Of a DNA stretch of 50,977 nucleotides, positions 43,016-50,977 are shown one piece after another. The notes under the pieces are model-generated. The model saw only the letters and a list, made by a program, of their open reading frames with translations. It was not told where the DNA came from and did no database searches. Origin of the DNA: Rhodocyclaceae bacterium (lineage in GTDB: Bacteria > Pseudomonadota > Gammaproteobacteria > Burkholderiales > Rhodocyclaceae). Position numbers and translations under genes: made by a program. The first letter of the stretch is position 1, and each line of letters begins with the position of its first letter. The stretch lies in assembly GCA_025353195.1 (NCBI GenBank), contig JANXRC010000002.1:1-50977 (forward strand), read 5' to 3'.

Positions 43016-43131
43016 CTAATGACGAAACCGCTAGAATGCGTCTCCACCCTGAGCAAACGGGCGGCAATAAGAACATTACATTTGCGCATATTTATTCCAG
43101 CTGCCTTTCGCCCCAAGTCCATCCAATCGCC

Positions 43132-44499
43132 ATGAGTGAATTCTGGTCCGCCTGTCTGAACCGCTTCGAACAGGAGCTTCCTGCACAGCAGTTCAACACC
43201 TGGATAAAGGGTCTGCGCCTGGAGAGCGATCCGGCCGGCCCTACCCATTTTCGCCTCATTGCACCCAACCGTTTCGTCATGCAATGGGTCCGGGAACGTT
43301 ATCTGGCCCAGATTGAAGCCCTTGGACTTGAATTCTTTTCCGCCCCGATCAACGTCAATCTCGGCGTGGCTGATGCTGTTGCCGATGTTGCTCCGGTCAC
43401 CGACAGTTCCGAGGCGGGACCGGCGGTAGCACCGGTCACTCCCGTCACCGTCAGCAGAATCGGTGACCCGGCGTATGAAAAAACCCGGCTCAATGCCGAT
43501 TTCACCTTCGATACCCTGGTTACCGGTCGCGCCAACGATCTGGCTCGCGCCGCGGCCCAGCAGGTAGCAATGAACCCGGGGGTTTCCTACAACCCCCTGT
43601 TTATTTACGGAGGTGTCGGTTTAGGCAAGACTCACCTGATTCACGCTATTGGCAACTCGATCTATGCCGCAAATCCGACAATGGAGGTGCGTTACGTACA
43701 TGCCGAGGACTATTTCTCGGATGTAGTACGCGCCTTCCAGCAAAACTCGCGCGAAGCATTCAAACGCTACTACCGTTCGCTTGACCTGCTGCTGATTGAT
43801 GACATACAGTTTTTCAACCGCAAGGATCGAACGCAGGAAGAGTTTTTTTACGCCTTCAACGCTCTGATTGAGGCAAAAAAGCAAATCATCATCACCTGCG
43901 ATACCTACCCGAAAGATGTTCTGGGACTTGAGGAGCGCCTGGTTTCGCGTTTCGACTGGGGGCTTACGGTCGCCATTGAACCTCCAGAGCTCGAGATGCG
44001 CATTGCCATCCTCAAGAAAAAGGCCGAGGCCGAACACATCAGCATTTCAGATGAGGTTTCCTTCCTGATCGCCAAAAATCTACGGTCCAACGTTCGCGAA
44101 TTGGAAGGTGCGCTCAATCGTGTAGTGGCCTACGCCCGTTTTCATGGCCGGGAAATCAATCTGGAAGTTGCCAGGGAAGCCTTACGTGACATCATTGGTG
44201 CCACAAACCGCCAGATATCGCTAGAACTGGTACAAAAAACCGTCTCCGACTTCTATAAAATCAAAGTCGCCGACATGTACTCCCAAAAACGCACCCGCGC
44301 TATCGCCAGACCTCGACAGGTAGCCATGTGGCTGACCCGCGAGCTCACTTCACACAGCCTCCCTGAAATTGGCGAAGCCTTTGGCGGGCGCGATCACACC
44401 ACCGTGATGCACGCTTGTCGCACCATTATCGACCTGCGCGGAAAAGACACCCGCCTTAACAACGACCTGCATGTCTTAATGCAAACAATCAAGGGCTAG
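43132..44499 (+). CDS. dnaA: chromosomal replication initiator protein DnaA
   Basis: MSEFWSACLNRFEQELPAQQFNTWI; GGVGLGKTHLIHAIGN; GGRDHTTVMHACRTI. Confidence 0.98.
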   Translation: MSEFWSACLNRFEQELPAQQFNTWIKGLRLESDPAGPTHFRLIAPNRFVMQWVRERYLAQIEALGLEFFSAPINVNLGVADAVADVAPVTDSSEAGPAVAPVTPVTVSRIGDPAYEKTRLNADFTFDTLVTGRANDLARAAAQQVAMNPGVSYNPLFIYGGVGLGKTHLIHAIGNSIYAANPTMEVRYVHAEDYFSDVVRAFQQNSREAFKRYYRSLDLLLIDDIQFFNRKDRTQEEFFYAFNALIEAKKQIIITCDTYPKDVLGLEERLVSRFDWGLTVAIEPPELEMRIAILKKKAEAEHISISDEVSFLIAKNLRSNVRELEGALNRVVAYARFHGREINLEVAREALRDIIGATNRQISLELVQKTVSDFYKIKVADMYSQKRTRAIARPRQVAMWLTRELTSHSLPEIGEAFGGRDHTTVMHACRTIIDLRGKDTRLNNDLHVLMQTIKG

Positions 44500-44708
44500 C
44501 GTGTGAACAAGTTTCGAGAGCAAGTCGATGAAGGATTGTGGATAACCGCTTCTGGATCCCACCACCTTGGAATTCATCCACAATCTTCCACAACAGGATT
44601 ACAGGGTTTTCAACCAGCTTATCCACGTTACAATTTATTGTATTTAAAAGACAATATAACCTTATCCACAAAGAACAGTCTCCCTTATTAATCATAAGAG
44701 ATCTATAT
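44500..44708. other. oriC: putative oriC (dnaA-dnaN intergenic region) with DnaA-box cluster and AT-rich stretch
   Basis: TGTGGATAA 44537-44545, TCATCCACA 44574-44582, TCTTCCACA 44584-44592, TTATCCACG 44619-44627, TTATCCACA 44662-44670; AT-rich 44628-44661 and 44690-44708. Confidence 0.85.
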
Positions 44709-48297
<3,589 letters not shown>

Positions 48298-48399
48298 GCC
48301 GCCCGGGGGGCGGTCTGAAATTCGCCGCCGTCCATCCTGAAAATCCGCGCCGCCGCAAAACATGGCGCGGCGAGTGTTGCTGCAGCGCAACATATCTTC

Positions 48400-48427
48400 T
48401 TGACAAATCTTTTTTAGTCCCTAGAAT
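48400..48427 (+). promoter_or_regulatory. predicted sigma70 promoter downstream of gyrB
   Basis: TTGACA 48400-48405, 16-bp spacer, TAGAAT 48422-48427. Confidence 0.6.
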
Positions 48428-48482
48428 GGCGGACTATTGCGGTGCACCATACCATGGGTTGAGCACCCTGGCAGAAGCTGGT

Positions 48483-48503
48483 GGTGCCCTCCGGCACCCT
48501 TTT
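48483..48503 (+). terminator. terminator-like hairpin in the transglycosylase leader
   Basis: GGTGCC-CTCC-GGCACC then CTTTT. Confidence 0.45.
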
Positions 48504-48634
48504 GACACCGCATAGTGATCGCGCCGAACAAAGGCCGCCTTCGCTCCCCTCACTAATTCCGGTTGTAGCCCCTGATCGTTTGCCGCGTTCATCGCAGTAC
48601 TGATTGTTGTACTGCCAACAGCAAAGGAGAAATC

Positions 48635-49330
48635 TTGTCGGTAACACTCTCTCAACGATATTTGATGGCACGTGGCATCAGTGCCTTCCTCAACTACCTG
48701 CACCTCGATGCTGCGATGGCCGGCCTGGTACTGGTCTTCTTCGTCGCTGCCGGCGTGGCCAACAACATTGGCGCCCTCCGTTCGGTGGGATCGTCCGTTC
48801 CGAATCTCGCGGTGTCGGCCGTGACCCGAACGCTTACGCGGGACGCAGAACCAGCCGCCCAAACTCCCCTTACGCCGGCCATGCGGGCTGCGCTCGATTA
48901 CGTGGTCCAGCGCTACCGCGTGTCGGCCGAGGCACTGCTGCCGATATTTGAAACAGCTCAGTCGATTGGCCCCAAGCGGCATCTGGATCCCCTCCTGCTC
49001 ATCGCCGTGATCAGCGTCGAATCCAGATTCAATCCTTTCTCCCAGAGCCCCATGGGGGCGCAGGGGCTGATGCAGATCATTCCGCGCTACCATCAGGACA
49101 AGCTACCTGACGCGGCCGCCGAAAAGCCGTTTCTGGACCCTGTAACCAACGTCACAATTGGCGCCCAGATCCTCCAGGAATCCATTCGACGCCAGGGCGG
49201 ACTGGTGGCAGGCCTCCAGTATTACGCCGGCGCGCTTGACGATGATGAGCAGGCCTACGCCAACAAGGTGCTCGCGGAGAAACTCCGTCTCGAACAGGCG
49301 CCGCGCCGCAAGGACGGCGCAATCGGCTGA
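48635..49330 (+). CDS. lytic transglycosylase (SLT domain), single N-terminal TM segment
   Basis: TTG start preceded by AAGGAG; LDPLLLIAVISVESRFNPFSQSPMGAQGLMQIIPRYH. Confidence 0.9.
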   Translation: MSVTLSQRYLMARGISAFLNYLHLDAAMAGLVLVFFVAAGVANNIGALRSVGSSVPNLAVSAVTRTLTRDAEPAAQTPLTPAMRAALDYVVQRYRVSAEALLPIFETAQSIGPKRHLDPLLLIAVISVESRFNPFSQSPMGAQGLMQIIPRYHQDKLPDAAAEKPFLDPVTNVTIGAQILQESIRRQGGLVAGLQYYAGALDDDEQAYANKVLAEKLRLEQAPRRKDGAIG

Positions 49331-49441
49331 GCTCAGGACCTTGACTGCGGGCAGGCGACTCGATTTGCCCATTTTGCGGCTGTGCCCGGAGCAACCCGCC
49401 GCATGGCAAGGCCCTACTAACGCACGCACCTATAATTGCCC

Positions 49442-50902
49442 ATGAATTCCGTCCTGCCAGCCGCCACCGACGATGCGCCTGCAACAGCAGGTGCGGACTC
49501 GGGTGTCGCGTCGAACCTGTCGTTCGCCCAGTTGCCGCTGGCACCCGCCACGTTGGTGAACCTGCAACAACTGGGTTACCTGCAGATGACGCCGATCCAG
49601 GCCGCCAGCCTGCCGCTGGCACTGGCCGGCCGTGACCTGATCGCGCAAGCCAAGACCGGCAGCGGCAAGACCGCGGCCTTTGCGCTGAGCCTGCTGGCCA
49701 AGCTGAACCCGCGCCGCTTTGCGGTACAGGCCCTGGTGCTTTGCCCGACGCGTGAATTGGCCGACCAGGTGGCCCAGGAAATCCGCCGCCTGGCGCGCGG
49801 TGAAGACAACATCAAGGTGCTGACGCTGTGCGGCGGCAGCACCATGCGGCCGCAGATGTCCAGCCTCGAGCATGGCGCCCATGTCGTGGTCGGCACGCCG
49901 GGGCGCATCATGGACCATCTGCAACGCGGTAGCCTTGATCTGGCGGCACTCAACACCCTGGTGCTGGACGAGGCCGATCGCATGCTCGACATGGGTTTCT
50001 TCGACGACATCGTCGTGGTGGCGAAGGCCTGTCCGAAGGAGCGGCAGACACTGCTGTTCTCCGCCACCTATCCGGAAGGCATCGCCAAGCTGAGCCGGCA
50101 GTTTCTGCGCCAGCCCCAGCAAATCAGCCTGCTCGAGCAGCACGAGGCGAGCAAGATCCGCCAGCGCTTTTACGAGGTCGAGCGCGACCAGCGGCTGGCC
50201 GCCGTCGCGCTGCTGCTGAAACACTACCGGCCGGTCAGCACGCTGGCATTCTGCAACACGCGGCAGCAATGCCGTGACCTGCTGCAGCTGTTGCGCGCCG
50301 AAGGCTTCGTCGCCCTGGCCTTGCATGGCGAACTGGAGCAGCGCGAACGCGACCAGGTGCTGGTGCAATTCGCCAACCGCAGTTGTTCGGTGCTGGTTGC
50401 CACCGATGTAGCCGCGCGCGGCCTCGACATCGACCAACTGGAAGCGGTTATCAATGTCGACGTCACGCCCGACACCGAAGTGCATGTCCATCGCATCGGC
50501 CGCACCGGCCGCGTTGACCAGGCAGGATGGGCGTTCAGCCTGGTCAGCGGCAGCCAGATGGCCCGCGTGGACAACATCGAAAAGGAGCTGGGCCACGAGA
50601 TCGAGTGGCATTCCCTGAGCGAATTGCAGGCTGCGCCGGGTAAGCCGCTGCCGCCGCCGATGGTCACCCTGCTGATTCTCGGCGGCCGCAAGGAAAAGAT
50701 CCGCGCCGGGGACGTGCTCGGCGCGCTGACCGGGGAAGCCGGATTCAGCAAGGAGCAGATCGGCAAGATCAACGTCACCGACACCAGCACCTATGTCGCT
50801 GTCGCGCGCAGCATTGCGCGCGATGCGCTGCGCAAGCTGTCGGCCGGTACCATCAAGGGCAAGAAGGTAAGAGTTCATTTGCTACAGGACAAGGCGGGCT
50901 AA
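49442..50902 (+). CDS. dbpA: ATP-dependent RNA helicase DbpA (DEAD-box)
   Basis: AKTGSGKTAAFAL, VLDEADRMLDMGF, FSATYP, HRIGRTGR; C-terminal ILGGRKEKIRAGDVLGALTGEAGFSKEQIGKI. Confidence 0.94.
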   Translation: MNSVLPAATDDAPATAGADSGVASNLSFAQLPLAPATLVNLQQLGYLQMTPIQAASLPLALAGRDLIAQAKTGSGKTAAFALSLLAKLNPRRFAVQALVLCPTRELADQVAQEIRRLARGEDNIKVLTLCGGSTMRPQMSSLEHGAHVVVGTPGRIMDHLQRGSLDLAALNTLVLDEADRMLDMGFFDDIVVVAKACPKERQTLLFSATYPEGIAKLSRQFLRQPQQISLLEQHEASKIRQRFYEVERDQRLAAVALLLKHYRPVSTLAFCNTRQQCRDLLQLLRAEGFVALALHGELEQRERDQVLVQFANRSCSVLVATDVAARGLDIDQLEAVINVDVTPDTEVHVHRIGRTGRVDQAGWAFSLVSGSQMARVDNIEKELGHEIEWHSLSELQAAPGKPLPPPMVTLLILGGRKEKIRAGDVLGALTGEAGFSKEQIGKINVTDTSTYVAVARSIARDALRKLSAGTIKGKKVRVHLLQDKAG

Positions 50903-50911
50903 GGCCTGGTC

Positions 50912-50977
50912 ATGAAAACGCCGAAAAGACTGCAGCCACTGGTGACCGAGGGCCTAGTCGACGAGGTCGTTCGCCAG
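50912..50977 (+). CDS. RIO1-like serine protein kinase, N-terminal fragment (truncated by window end)
   Basis: MKTPKRLQPLVTEGLVDEVVRQ resembles the N-terminus of PA4780-family RIO1-like kinases. Confidence 0.6.
   Translation, partial: MKTPKRLQPLVTEGLVDEVVRQ

Noticed and set aside
48298-48314. GCCGCC/GGCGGT hairpin after gyrB
   Set aside because: Short, no T-tract; could be a weak terminator but unsupported.
49430-50878. 482-aa minus-strand ORF
   Set aside because: Antisense to dbpA; shadow ORF with biased composition.

Overview
This window is the replication-origin neighbourhood of a high-GC, probably betaproteobacterial (Rhodocyclales-like) chromosome. The taxon is inferred from gene order and protein character; no search was run. 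The core block is mnmE-yidC-yidD-rnpA-rpmH (-) / dnaA-[oriC]-dnaN-gyrB (+), plus mnmG-rsmG-parA-parB and atpIBEFHAGDC (-). Around it lie ilvA and a PatB-like lyase, a MATE pump, a LemA/TPM/TPM cluster, an AbrB/PIN toxin-antitoxin pair, a giant DUF3683-type FAD/Fe-S oxidoreductase, a HIT / unknown / DUF971 / ubiE / Tim44 / ubiJ run, a tetR-RND efflux operon, a livHMGF-type ABC transporter with a LivM-LivG fusion, a TSUP transporter, an SLT lytic transglycosylase, dbpA and the start of a RIO1-like kinase. I see no CRISPR array, prophage, IS element, tRNA or rRNA. I do not see a convincing wholly new system. The most interesting signals are small: (a) a palindromic REP-like insert apparently in frame inside the PatB-like gene; (b) a textbook intrinsic terminator (UUCG loop, T6) inside the ubiJ coding sequence; (c) a promoter-enclosing palindrome between parB and atpI; (d) two parS-like sites 26 bp apart; (e) palindromic operators upstream of tetR, abrB/PIN and livH; (f) a promoter plus terminator-like hairpin suggesting a ~70-nt RNA or attenuator ahead of the transglycosylase; (g) an interspersed hairpin repeat after the PIN gene.
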